Shown: positions 1 through 5,764 of the stretch, piece after piece
How the letters are laid out: every line of letters starts with the position of its first letter
Numbering within the stretch: the stretch's first letter is position 1
DNA from: Paracoccaceae bacterium
Lineage (GTDB): Bacteria > Pseudomonadota > Alphaproteobacteria > Rhodobacterales > Rhodobacteraceae
Assembly: GCA_007131465.1 (NCBI GenBank)
Contig: SLQN01000164.1
Coordinates: 1-7,091, forward strand
Reading direction: 5' to 3'
Length of the DNA stretch: 7,091 bases
Notes under the pieces: model-generated
Databases searched by the model: none
Seen by the model: only the letters and a program-made list of their open reading frames with translations
Told to the model about the DNA's origin: nothing
Translations under genes and position numbers: made by a program

Positions 1-404
1 CGGGCCGGCCTCTTGCCACCACGGCTCCGAGCTACTCGCTGTATCCCGTTCTCGCGGCGGTTCAGGGTTGTCCGACCATCGAGATCCCTTTGGCGCCCGA
101 TTTCGGCCTGCCGGACGATCTGGCCACGCGCGCCAATGCGATGGCCGCGCGGCTGGAAAGCGGACTGGCCTCGTCTGTCGAATTGATGTTCCCGCGCGGG
201 GGCAACATGATCTTCGCCCGCTGGCCCCGCGCCCTGCATCGTCAAGCGCAGGCAGCCGGGGCCGCGTATTTCCTGTGGCCCGACGGGCAGAAGCTGGACG
301 GCCCGGAGGCAGATATGCTCAGCGCACGGCTGGTCTGTTCGTGGAGCACGGACGCAGCGGCGGTTGATGCGTTTCTGGCGACCCTCACGCAATCGGGTCG
401 TTGA
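1..404 (+). CDS. C-terminal part of a PLP-dependent threonine/phenylserine aldolase-like protein, possibly fused to a HisC-like segment (5' partial)
   Basis: The open frame enters from the left edge (codons begin at base 3) and ends with TGA at 402-404; 133 codons are visible. From about base 108 the translation reads DDLATRANAMAARLESGL and ends with ARLVCSWSTDAAAVDAFLATL, the pattern of the C-terminal small domain of low-specificity L-threonine aldolase (LtaE, phenylserine-aldolase type), a PLP enzyme that cleaves beta-hydroxy amino acids to glycine and an aldehyde. The ~38 residues before it (TAPSYSLYPVLAAVQG and then IPLAPDFGLP) do not look like an aldolase but like histidinol-phosphate aminotransferase (HisC) just before its NPN-PTG region. 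The active-site lysine and most of the fold lie outside the window. It could be a real in-frame recombinant, a pseudogene, or an assembly join. The aldolase assignment of the tail is fairly secure; function of the whole is not. Convergent with the next gene, 28 bases apart. Confidence 0.6.
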   Translation, partial: GRPLATTAPSYSLYPVLAAVQGCPTIEIPLAPDFGLPDDLATRANAMAARLESGLASSVELMFPRGGNMIFARWPRALHRQAQAAGAAYFLWPDGQKLDGPEADMLSARLVCSWSTDAAAVDAFLATLTQSGR

Positions 405-432
405 TCGCACCGCGTCTCGTCAACAGGCTCGC

Positions 433-903
433 CTAGCGCAGCGGGACCGACATGAACAGGTAGGCCGTGTTCAGCCCCGGATTGGGTTTGTAGAGCCCGC
501 CACTGGAGCGATGATCAGCGCCAACCCCATACTCTCTGACTTTGCTGTCGGATTTCCCGAGGTCGATTGCTGACCGGAAGAGCACAGGCCCTCCCAGATC
601 CGGCCCTGCCCCTTTCCTGTGCACCCCGGCCATGAGGCTTGCGCGCGCAAAAAGTCCGCTATTTGGCGCGCGCCATGTCACGGCAGAGCCCGCGCCCACC
701 CAGCCCGACCCGGTCGACGCGATGGACGCCCCAAGCACCGGCTGCAATTTCCAGAAATACGGGGTGCCGACATAGCGCAGATAGGCTTCAGGTGCAGAAG
801 CGCCCAGTTGCTGGCCAAGACTGCCCACCAGGCGCGGCACTTCGGCGACAGCGGGTGTTGCGAGAGCAAGCAGGCAGGCGGTAAATGTCAAAATGAAGCG
901 CAT
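433..903 (-). CDS. PagL-like lipid A 3-O-deacylase / acyloxyacyl hydrolase family protein, secreted, with atypical catalytic site
   Basis: A 156-residue protein. It starts with a signal peptide (MRF, then a hydrophobic stretch, cleavage likely after ATPAVA near residue 20). The rest has short alternating strands typical of a small outer-membrane beta-barrel. Family marks of PagL (PF09411 type) are the DLGGPVLFRS stretch in mid-protein and, near the C-terminus, HRSSGGLYKPNPGLN. PagL enzymes remove the 3-O acyl chain from lipid A in the outer membrane using a His-Ser-Glu triad. Here His131 and Ser133 are present, but the residue after the serine is Ser instead of the usual Asn, and the position 14 after the His, where the Glu is expected, is Asn145. 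The last residues are PLR rather than a terminal aromatic. Activity is therefore doubtful. The ATG at 901-903 is chosen over a TTG two codons upstream because it directly precedes the signal peptide and has AAGGG 8 bases upstream. Confidence 0.72.
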   Translation of the reverse strand: MRFILTFTACLLALATPAVAEVPRLVGSLGQQLGASAPEAYLRYVGTPYFWKLQPVLGASIASTGSGWVGAGSAVTWRAPNSGLFARASLMAGVHRKGAGPDLGGPVLFRSAIDLGKSDSKVREYGVGADHRSSGGLYKPNPGLNTAYLFMSVPLR

Positions 904-1115
904 TTCCAAAACCCTTGCGCGACGCGCATTTATGTGTTCGTCGGGAGATACTGATACGGCTGCAGCGATGCAACCAGTCTGTCACTAAAACACCTTCCAA
1001 ATAGTTTCGAGCGCCACCAACCGCGCGCGAACACGCCAGTCCTGTCCTTGCAGACAAATCTGACGCGAAATTATCAGGCTGGCATGACTTGCGCGGCCCA
1101 AGACCCAGCCTCACT
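904..1115. other. Intergenic region between DUF1491 and the PagL-like gene, with one small hairpin
   Basis: This 212-base stretch is the 3' flank of the DUF1491 gene and the 5' flank of the PagL-like gene (both minus strand). I see no convincing ORF or RNA gene in it. A hairpin with arms GGCTGCA (958-964) and TGCAACC (969-975), loop GCGA, lies about 55 bases before the PagL-like start. It has one G-U pair when read on the minus strand and no T-run in either direction, so it is not a textbook terminator. A weak minus-strand promoter match (TTGCAT, 17 bases, TATCTC) overlaps it. Because the preceding genes are coupled by overlaps and this one is not, the PagL-like gene probably has its own promoter here. 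Confidence 0.35.
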
Positions 1116-1442
1116 CTATCCCATCTCTGAGAGCATATCTCGCCCACGCGCATCCTCGACTTCCAGCACCCACAGGTCGGGATCAAAGCCGCGCTGGCGG
1201 GCAATCGCGGCATCAACATCCGGCTCGGCCCCGTCAATCAGCACCTGCCAGATCCGAGAATCCGTCGCGATGTCGAAACCGCGCATATAAGCCCGCGCCG
1301 TGCCATCCATGAGCGCCAGCTTCACCAGCACCGCCCCTGCTGTCGCATCCCCGCGATGAATGACATAGGCCGGGATGCCAACGATCTGAAGCCGTCGCAG
1401 ATAGGCCGACACCCAGACATGCGCGGTCAGCCGCGCCGTCAT
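1116..1442 (-). CDS. DUF1491 family protein, last gene of the lepB-rnc-era operon
   Basis: A 108-residue cytoplasmic protein without signal peptide or membrane segment. It matches the DUF1491 family of Alphaproteobacteria by the N-terminal LTAHVWVSAYLRRLQIVGIP, the GDATAGAVLVKL core and the C-terminal RGFDPDLWVLEVEDARGR; the length is normal for the family. The family's biochemical role is not known. Its ATG overlaps the era stop codon in an ATGA (1439-1442), and only a weak ribosome binding site precedes it, so translation is probably coupled to era. Association with the lepB-rnc-era genes is seen in related bacteria, but this does not establish a role in ribosome or RNA metabolism. Confidence 0.85.
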   Translation of the reverse strand: MTARLTAHVWVSAYLRRLQIVGIPAYVIHRGDATAGAVLVKLALMDGTARAYMRGFDIATDSRIWQVLIDGAEPDVDAAIARQRGFDPDLWVLEVEDARGRDMLSEMG

Positions 1443-2374
1443 GAATTGCCGTCGCGAAACTCCAGCCCCATCTCGGAATAACGCGCCGCCTCTTCCATCC
1501 AGTTCTCGCGGACCTTCACTTGCAGGAACAGATGCGCGGGACGGCCCAGAAATTCGGTGATTTCCTGCCTTGCAGCAGTTGATATCGCCTTGATCGTCTC
1601 GCCCTTGTTGCCGAGCACGATGCCCTTGTGCCCGTCGCGCATCACATAGATCGTCTGGTCGATCCGCACCGACCCGTCTTCGCGTTCCTGCCAGCTTTCC
1701 GTCTCGACCGTCAGTTGATAGGGCAGTTCTTCGTGCAGGCGCAGGGTCAGCTTTTCACGGGTCATTTCAGACGCGATCATGCGCAGCGGCAGATCGGCGA
1801 TCTGGTCTTCGGGGTAAAGCCACGGCCCTTCGGGCAGCGCCGCCGCCAGCCAGCGGCGCAGATCGTCCACCCCATGCCCCTTTTCCGCCGAGATCATGAA
1901 AGTGTTGGCAAAAGGGTAGGCAGCGTTCAGTTTCGCAGACAGCGCCAGCAGCACCTCGGCCTTCACACGGTCGATCTTGTTGATCGCCAGCGCCACGGTC
2001 TGCCGGGGATTGAGGCGCTCCTTCAGCGTGTCGAGGATCGCCTGCGTTCCGTCGGTCAGGCCGCGATGGGCCTCGATCAGCAGCACCACGATATCGGCAT
2101 CCGCCGCCCCGCCCCAGGCTGCGGCCACCATCGCGCGGTCCAGCCTGCGGCGCGGGCGAAACAGACCTGGCGTATCAACAAAGACGATCTGCGCCGCCCC
2201 TTCCAGCGCCACGCCCCGGATGCGCGTGCGCGTGGTCTGCACCTTGTGGGTCACGATCGACACCTTGGCCCCGACCATCCGATTGGTCAGCGTGGACTTC
2301 CCGGCATTGGGTTCCCCGATCAGCGCCACGAATCCGGCGCGGGTGGGGGTATCGGTGGTGGGGGTATCGGTCAT
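1439..2374 (-). CDS. era: GTPase Era, 30S ribosomal subunit assembly factor
   Basis: A 311-residue Era, near the usual ~300. The GTPase domain carries all motifs: G1 GEPNAGKS (20-27), G2 around QTTRTR (46-51), G3 DTPG (67-70), G4 NKID (132-135) and G5 SAEKG (162-166). The C-terminal KH domain has the GNKG loop (255-258) within [15 protein letters not shown]. Era binds the 3' end of 16S rRNA through the KH domain and acts in late 30S maturation at the cytoplasmic side of the membrane, which fits its place next to RNase III, a processor of rRNA precursors. The ATG at 2372-2374 overlaps the rnc stop in an ATGA and has GGAGG (2382-2386, read on the minus strand) 7 bases upstream; a longer open frame to 2566 is only rnc in another frame. 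Oddity: residues 2-11 are two copies of TDTPT, encoded by a perfect tandem DNA repeat. Confidence 0.97.
   Translation of the reverse strand: MTDTPTTDTPTRAGFVALIGEPNAGKSTLTNRMVGAKVSIVTHKVQTTRTRIRGVALEGAAQIVFVDTPGLFRPRRRLDRAMVAAAWGGAADADIVVLLIEAHRGLTDGTQAILDTLKERLNPRQTVALAINKIDRVKAEVLLALSAKLNAAYPFANTFMISAEKGHGVDDLRRWLAAALPEGPWLYPEDQIADLPLRMIASEMTREKLTLRLHEELPYQLTVETESWQEREDGSVRIDQTIYVMRDGHKGIVLGNKGETIKAISTAARQEITEFLGRPAHLFLQVKVRENWMEEAARYSEMGLEFRDGNS
2342..2371 (-). repeat. Perfect 15-bp tandem duplication in the 5' end of era
   Basis: Two identical copies of GGTGGGGGTATCGGT (plus strand) lie head to tail at 2342-2356 and 2357-2371. They encode TDTPT twice directly after the era start Met. The second copy touches the rnc stop/era start overlap. 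Because the unit is a multiple of three, copy number changes would keep the frame. Confidence 0.95.
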
Positions 2375-3057
2375 GTCTCGGCCTCCAGCCGTTCCAGAAG
2401 GGCGCGCGCGGCCAGTTGCTCTGCCTGCCGCTTGGACCCGGCGGACGCGCGTGAACTTTCGCCGCTGTCCAGTTGTGCCTCGATGATGAATTCGGGCGCA
2501 TGGTCGGGGCCAGAGCGCCCGGCCTCGACATAGCGCGGCGGGGTCTGGCCGCGCGCCTGCGCCCATTCCTGCAACATCGTCTTCGGGTCGCGCGCGTCAC
2601 TGGCCACGCTGTGCAGCCGGTCGCCCCAATGGCGCAGGATCAGCCCGCGCGCGGCCTCGAACCCCGCATCCAGATAGACCGCCGCGATCACGGCCTCCAT
2701 CGCATCGGCAAGGATCGCTTCCTTGCGCCGTCCCCCCGAGAGCATTTCGGACCGACCGAGCTTGAGCGCCGCGCCCAGGTCAAGCGCGCGCGCGACCTCG
2801 GCGCAGGTCTCCTTGCGCACCAGCGCGTTGAAGCGCGGCGCAAGCTGGCCCTCGCTCGCGCCCTTGTCGGCCTTGAGCAACGCTTCAGCCATGACAAGCC
2901 CCAGCACCCTGTCGCCCAGAAATTCCAGGCGCTGGTTGTCGGGACGCGCGGGCGAGGACATGGACGGATGCGTCAGCGCCCGGTGCAGAAGCTCTGGCCT
3001 TGCGAAATCATGCCCCAGCCGGGCCGCAAACGCCGCGAGTTCGGCGGAAAGCTTCAC
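2371..3057 (-). CDS. rnc: Ribonuclease III
   Basis: A 228-residue RNase III (E. coli 226). The N-terminal endonuclease domain has the signature [14 protein letters not shown] (41-54) with acidic residues E45 and D49, and the second acidic pair D118 and E121 within ILADAMEAV; these bind the catalytic Mg2+. A double-stranded-RNA-binding domain starts at about 157 ([11 protein letters not shown]) and ends with the [17 protein letters not shown] helix. The enzyme cuts double-stranded RNA, including rRNA precursors, as a homodimer. I chose the GTG at 3055-3057 over an ATG 11 codons upstream because the product then begins MKLSAEL as in relatives, GAGAGG lies 5 bases before it, and it forms a GTGA overlap with the lepB stop like the other junctions of this operon. 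Confidence 0.96.
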   Translation of the reverse strand: MKLSAELAAFAARLGHDFARPELLHRALTHPSMSSPARPDNQRLEFLGDRVLGLVMAEALLKADKGASEGQLAPRFNALVRKETCAEVARALDLGAALKLGRSEMLSGGRRKEAILADAMEAVIAAVYLDAGFEAARGLILRHWGDRLHSVASDARDPKTMLQEWAQARGQTPPRYVEAGRSGPDHAPEFIIEAQLDSGESSRASAGSKRQAEQLAARALLERLEAET

Positions 3058-3842
3058 TGAAGCCTCTCGAAGAAGCGGTCCCCGCGCCATGTCCAGAAGA
3101 AGAAAAGCGAACTGCCTTCAGCGGAAAACACGACATGGCGCGCGCGGCCGATAAGGTGGTCAAAGGGAACCATCCCCACGCCGCCAACCTGCCGCGGCAT
3201 CCGGCTGTCCAGCGAATTGTCGCGATTATCGCCGATGAAGAAGAAATGCCCCTCGGGCACTGTAAAGACAGGCGTATTGTCGCCTGCCGACGCGTCGGCG
3301 ATGTTGAGCACCGGATAGCTGACGCCATTGGGCAAGGTTTCCATCTGGCGGGACTTCAGGCAGGCCCCCCCTTGCCCCACGGGCGCATTCTCGCAGCGGG
3401 GGAACTGGCCGGCGCTGCCCTGACGCTCATAGACCTCGACAAAATCGCCTGCGGGTTCTTGTGGGACGGCCTCGTCATTGAGCCATAGCTGGCCATCGCG
3501 CATCTGCACCCGGTCCCCCGGCAGCCCGATCAGGCGCTTGATGTAATCGGCCCCGGTGCCGGGATGACGGAAGACGACGATGTCACCGCGTTCGGGTTCG
3601 GTCCCGAACAGCCGCCCCGTGATGGGACAGATCGCAAACGGGCAGGAAAACCGCGAATAGCCGTAAGCCATCTTGTTGACGAACAGGAAATCCCCGATCA
3701 GCAGAGTTTCCTTCATCGACCCCGACGGAATCCAGAACGGCTGGAAGAACAGGGTGCGGAACAGGCCTGCAATGAGGAGGGCGTAGATAATCGTCTTGAT
3801 ATTATCCCAAAGCCCGTCTTTCTTGCCATCAATCGCGCTCAT
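3054..3842 (-). CDS. lepB: Signal peptidase I (LepB), membrane-anchored serine protease
   Basis: A 262-residue type I signal peptidase that releases exported proteins from the membrane by cutting after their signal peptides. One N-terminal membrane segment (about 15-33) anchors it, with the catalytic domain in the periplasm. The catalytic Ser42 lies in [14 protein letters not shown] and the general base Lys102 in [11 protein letters not shown]; the conserved box [11 protein letters not shown] is at 204-214. A cysteine-containing segment [12 protein letters not shown] (65-76) and a longer insert at about 143-170 with two more Cys resemble Rhodobacterales homologues. First gene of the operon; its stop overlaps the rnc start. 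The ATG at 3840-3842 is followed by a polar leader and the membrane segment, as expected. A promoter candidate lies 30-60 bases upstream; the ribosome binding site is weak. Confidence 0.97.
   Translation of the reverse strand: MSAIDGKKDGLWDNIKTIIYALLIAGLFRTLFFQPFWIPSGSMKETLLIGDFLFVNKMAYGYSRFSCPFAICPITGRLFGTEPERGDIVVFRHPGTGADYIKRLIGLPGDRVQMRDGQLWLNDEAVPQEPAGDFVEVYERQGSAGQFPRCENAPVGQGGACLKSRQMETLPNGVSYPVLNIADASAGDNTPVFTVPEGHFFFIGDNRDNSLDSRMPRQVGGVGMVPFDHLIGRARHVVFSAEGSSLFFFWTWRGDRFFERLQ
3063..3068 (-). promoter_or_regulatory. Ribosome binding site that supports the GTG start of rnc
   Basis: Read on the minus strand this is GAGAGG, 5 bases before the GTG at 3055-3057. It lies inside the last lepB codons and favours the downstream GTG over the upstream ATG of the open frame. 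Confidence 0.6.
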
Positions 3843-3877
3843 GCATCCGGTCCGTCTGAAATTGCAGGGTTGGGCGC

Positions 3878-3906
3878 TACATGAGCGGGGGCGCGGGGGG
3901 AGTCAA
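3878..3906 (-). promoter_or_regulatory. Candidate sigma70-type promoter of the lepB-rnc-era-DUF1491 operon
   Basis: On the minus strand TTGACT (3901-3906) is a near-perfect -35 box. With 17-base spacing the -10 position is CATGTA (3878-3883), a poor match, so the call rests on the -35, the spacing and the position about 36 bases before lepB. It is the only good -35 seen in the divergent lepB/leuA region on this strand. Confidence 0.4.
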
Positions 3907-3950
3907 GCAACTCCGCAAAACCTGCGCATCTGTGATCGGGAAATATGGGG

Positions 3951-3979
3951 TTTTCAAGCAGCCGGGTGCGGCGTATAGT
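3951..3979 (+). promoter_or_regulatory. Promoter of the leuA leader and leuA
   Basis: TTTTCA (3951-3956, 4 of 6 to the -35 consensus) and TATAGT (3974-3979, 5 of 6 to the -10 consensus) are 17 bases apart. The first ATG of the leader ORF begins 8 bases after the -10 box, so transcription should start at or within a base or two of that ATG. No Shine-Dalgarno sequence would then be in the RNA. Confidence 0.65.
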
Positions 3980-3986
3980 CCCGATC

Positions 3987-4061
3987 ATGATGTCACGCGC
4001 AGTCAAATCACGTCTGACCTGCCCTGCGCCCGCTTCGGGCCTGCTGCTTAGCAGCCTCTGA
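3987..4061 (+). CDS. leuL: Leucine-rich leader peptide of leuA (attenuation control ORF)
   Basis: A 24-codon ORF starting ATG-ATG and ending GLLLSSL-stop. The Leu codons CTG, CTG, CTT (4041-4049) and CTC (4056-4058) are clustered directly before the TGA (4059-4061), so 4 of the last 6 codons are Leu, placed upstream of a leucine biosynthesis gene. This is the arrangement of leader peptides whose translation senses charged tRNA-Leu. The ORF follows the promoter by 7 bases and lacks a Shine-Dalgarno, so it is likely read as a leaderless message. Its final codons form part of the first arm of the downstream hairpin, linking ribosome position to RNA folding. The peptide itself probably has no other role. 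The symbol is by analogy with other leu operons. Confidence 0.75.
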   Translation: MMSRAVKSRLTCPAPASGLLLSSL

Positions 4062-4129
4062 GCGTGTCCCCTTGCGGGCGCGCCGCTCAGAGGTGACAAG
4101 CGCCCCACCCGCAAGACCATGTGACACGC
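4055..4129 (+). promoter_or_regulatory. leuA attenuator: two mutually exclusive RNA stems
   Basis: Stem A pairs CCTCTGAGCG (4055-4064) with CGCTCAGAGG (4084-4093), 10 perfect pairs; its 5' arm contains the last Leu codon and stop of the leader ORF. Stem B pairs GCGTGTC (4062-4068) with GACACGC (4123-4129) and CTTGCGGG (4071-4078) with CCCGCAAG (4108-4115), with a possible inner GCGC pairing (4080-4083 with 4100-4103). The two share bases 4062-4064 and cross each other, so they compete. A ribosome paused at the Leu codons would cover the 5' arm of A and favour B; release at the stop would allow A. Which form blocks leuA is inference. No run of T follows either stem, so the output may be translational or Rho-dependent rather than a standard intrinsic terminator. 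Confidence 0.65.
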
Positions 4130-4136
4130 AGCCGAC

Positions 4137-4140
4137 AGGA
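4137..4140 (+). promoter_or_regulatory. Ribosome binding site deciding the leuA start
   Basis: AGGA lies 7 bases before the ATG at 4148-4150. The alternative in-frame GTG at 4121 has no such site, lies inside the attenuator arm and would add residues not expected in the family. Confidence 0.65.
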
Positions 4141-4147
4141 ACATACC

Positions 4148-5725
4148 ATGACATCCCCCGATCCCGCATCGACGCCGCCACAAGACCGCGTCCTGATTTT
4201 TGATACCACCCTGCGCGATGGTGAACAGAGCCCCGGCGCGACCATGACTCATGCCGAGAAACTGGAAATCGCCGGACTGCTGGACGAAATGGGGGTCGAT
4301 ATCATCGAAGCCGGGTTTCCGATCGCGTCCGAGGGCGATTTCCTCGCGGTTTCGGAAATCGCGCGCAATGCCCGCAATTCGGTGATCTGCGGGCTGGCGC
4401 GCGCCAATCTGGGCGATATCGACCGCTGTTGGGAGGCTGTGCGCCATGCGCCGCGCGGGCGCATCCACACCTTTATCGGCACGTCGCCGCTGCATCGTGA
4501 CATCACTGCGCTTGATCAGGATGGCATGGTCGCGCGGGTGCAGCAAACCGTAGCCCATGCCCGCAACCTGTGCGACGATGTGCAATGGTCGCCAATGGAC
4601 GCCACCCGCACCGAGCATGATTTCCTGTGCCGTGTGGTTGAAGCCGCCATCAAGGCCGGTGCGGGCACGATCAACATTCCCGACACGGTGGGCTATACCT
4701 ATCCGCGCGAAAGTGCCGAGCTGATCGCCATGCTGCGCGAGCGTGTGCCGGGCGCGGAGGAGGTCGTATTCGCCACGCATTGCCACAATGATCTGGGCAT
4801 GGCGACGGCCAATGCCCTGGCCGCGGTCGAAGCAGGTGCGCGCCAGATCGAATGCACGATCAATGGTCTGGGCGAACGCGCGGGCAATACCGCGCTGGAA
4901 GAAGTCGTCATGGCGCTGCGCGTGCGCAATGACATCCTGCCCTACCGCACCGGCATCGACACCACGAAGATCATGGGCATCTCGCGCATGGTCGCGGCCG
5001 TGTCGGGCTTTCCGGTCCAGTATAACAAGGCCGTGGTCGGCAAGAATGCCTTCGCGCATGAATCCGGCATCCATCAGGACGGAATGCTCAAGAACAAGGA
5101 AACCTTCGAGATCATGCGCCCCGAGGATGTGGGGCTGGCAGCCACCAATCTGGTGATGGGCAAGCATTCGGGCCGCGCCGCGCTCCGCGCGAAACTGTCC
5201 GAACTGGGCTACGAGTTGGGTGACAACCAGTTGAAGGATGTCTTCGTGCGCTTCAAGGCGCTGGCCGACCGCAAGAAGGAAGTCTTCGACGATGACCTGA
5301 TCGCCCTGATGGCCGAGGCCAGCATGGCGGATGAAGACGCCTATTTGCAGATCAGGAAATTGCGGGTCATATGCGGGACGGAAGGACCGCAGGAAGCGGA
5401 ACTGACGCTTTTGGTAGGCGGTGAGCAGAAATTCGTCGATGCCACTGGCGACGGGCCGGTTGATGCGACCTTCAATGCTGTGCGCATGCTCTACCCGCAT
5501 GACGCGCGGCTGGAGCTTTATCAGGTGCACGCGGTCACCGAGGGCACGGATGCACAGGCCACCGTCAGCGTGCGGCTGAAACTGGATGGCGTGGTCTATT
5601 CCGGCCAGTCCTCGGACACCGATACGGTCGTGGCTTCGGCCAAGGCCTATGTCAACGCGCTGAACCGTCTGGTCGTGCACCGCAATCGCGGCAATCTCTC
5701 GGCGCTGATGAGTTCGGCGGGCTGA
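4148..5725 (+). CDS. leuA: 2-isopropylmalate synthase (LeuA)
   Basis: A 525-residue enzyme of the long LeuA type. It condenses acetyl-CoA with 2-oxoisovalerate to 2-isopropylmalate, the first committed step of leucine synthesis in the cytoplasm. The catalytic TIM barrel begins [15 protein letters not shown] (19-33; R23 and D24 are active-site residues), has the metal-binding HCHND (211-215), NGLGERAGN (239-247) and HESGIHQDG (304-312). The region after about 395 is the C-terminal domain that in this family binds leucine and gives feedback inhibition. The start is set by AGGA 7 bases upstream; the first ~13 residues are a variable Ser/Pro-rich tail. It stands alone with its leader, divergent from lepB and convergent with the epimerase gene, so leucine control is likely both at the leader and on the enzyme. 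Homocitrate and citramalate synthases are relatives, but the motifs and the Leu leader favour LeuA. Confidence 0.97.
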   Translation: MTSPDPASTPPQDRVLIFDTTLRDGEQSPGATMTHAEKLEIAGLLDEMGVDIIEAGFPIASEGDFLAVSEIARNARNSVICGLARANLGDIDRCWEAVRHAPRGRIHTFIGTSPLHRDITALDQDGMVARVQQTVAHARNLCDDVQWSPMDATRTEHDFLCRVVEAAIKAGAGTINIPDTVGYTYPRESAELIAMLRERVPGAEEVVFATHCHNDLGMATANALAAVEAGARQIECTINGLGERAGNTALEEVVMALRVRNDILPYRTGIDTTKIMGISRMVAAVSGFPVQYNKAVVGKNAFAHESGIHQDGMLKNKETFEIMRPEDVGLAATNLVMGKHSGRAALRAKLSELGYELGDNQLKDVFVRFKALADRKKEVFDDDLIALMAEASMADEDAYLQIRKLRVICGTEGPQEAELTLLVGGEQKFVDATGDGPVDATFNAVRMLYPHDARLELYQVHAVTEGTDAQATVSVRLKLDGVVYSGQSSDTDTVVASAKAYVNALNRLVVHRNRGNLSALMSSAG

Positions 5726-5731
5726 AGCTCC

Positions 5732-5761
5732 CCCGCCCCTTCGCAGATGTGAAGGGGCGGG
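5732..5761. terminator. Strong hairpin between convergent leuA and the epimerase gene, probably a bidirectional terminator
   Basis: Arms CCCGCCCCTTC (5732-5742) and GAAGGGGCGGG (5751-5761) pair perfectly over 11 bases, and a further G-U and C-G pair can leave a 4-base loop. It fills most of the 39-base gap between the two convergent stop codons. Neither side has a T-run, so efficiency as an intrinsic terminator is uncertain. Confidence 0.65.
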
Positions 5762-5764
5762 ACG

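Noticed and set aside
788..1237. 149-codon minus-strand frame across the DUF1491/PagL-like gap
   Set aside because: It overlaps both real genes in other frames, is Arg/Cys-rich and has no recognisable motif; the intergenic part alone does not support a gene.
1628..2533. 301-codon plus-strand open frame opposite era and rnc
   Set aside because: Antisense shadow of well-supported genes; composition is Arg/His/Gln-rich with no domain pattern.
2375..2566. N-terminal extension of Era to 375 residues
   Set aside because: The extension is rnc sequence in another frame; the ATG at 2372-2374 with GGAGG 7 bases upstream gives a normal-length Era.
4121..4147. Upstream GTG start for leuA
   Set aside because: No ribosome binding site, located in the arm of the attenuator, and the downstream ATG has AGGA at good spacing.
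3839..5680. 613-codon open frame on the minus strand opposite leuA, ending in an ATGA overlap with lepB
   Set aside because: It lies almost wholly antisense to a clear leuA gene, shows no recognisable domain, and long antisense frames are common in high-G+C genes. The ATGA overlap at lepB is coincidental, and the leuA promoter and leader occupy its last part.
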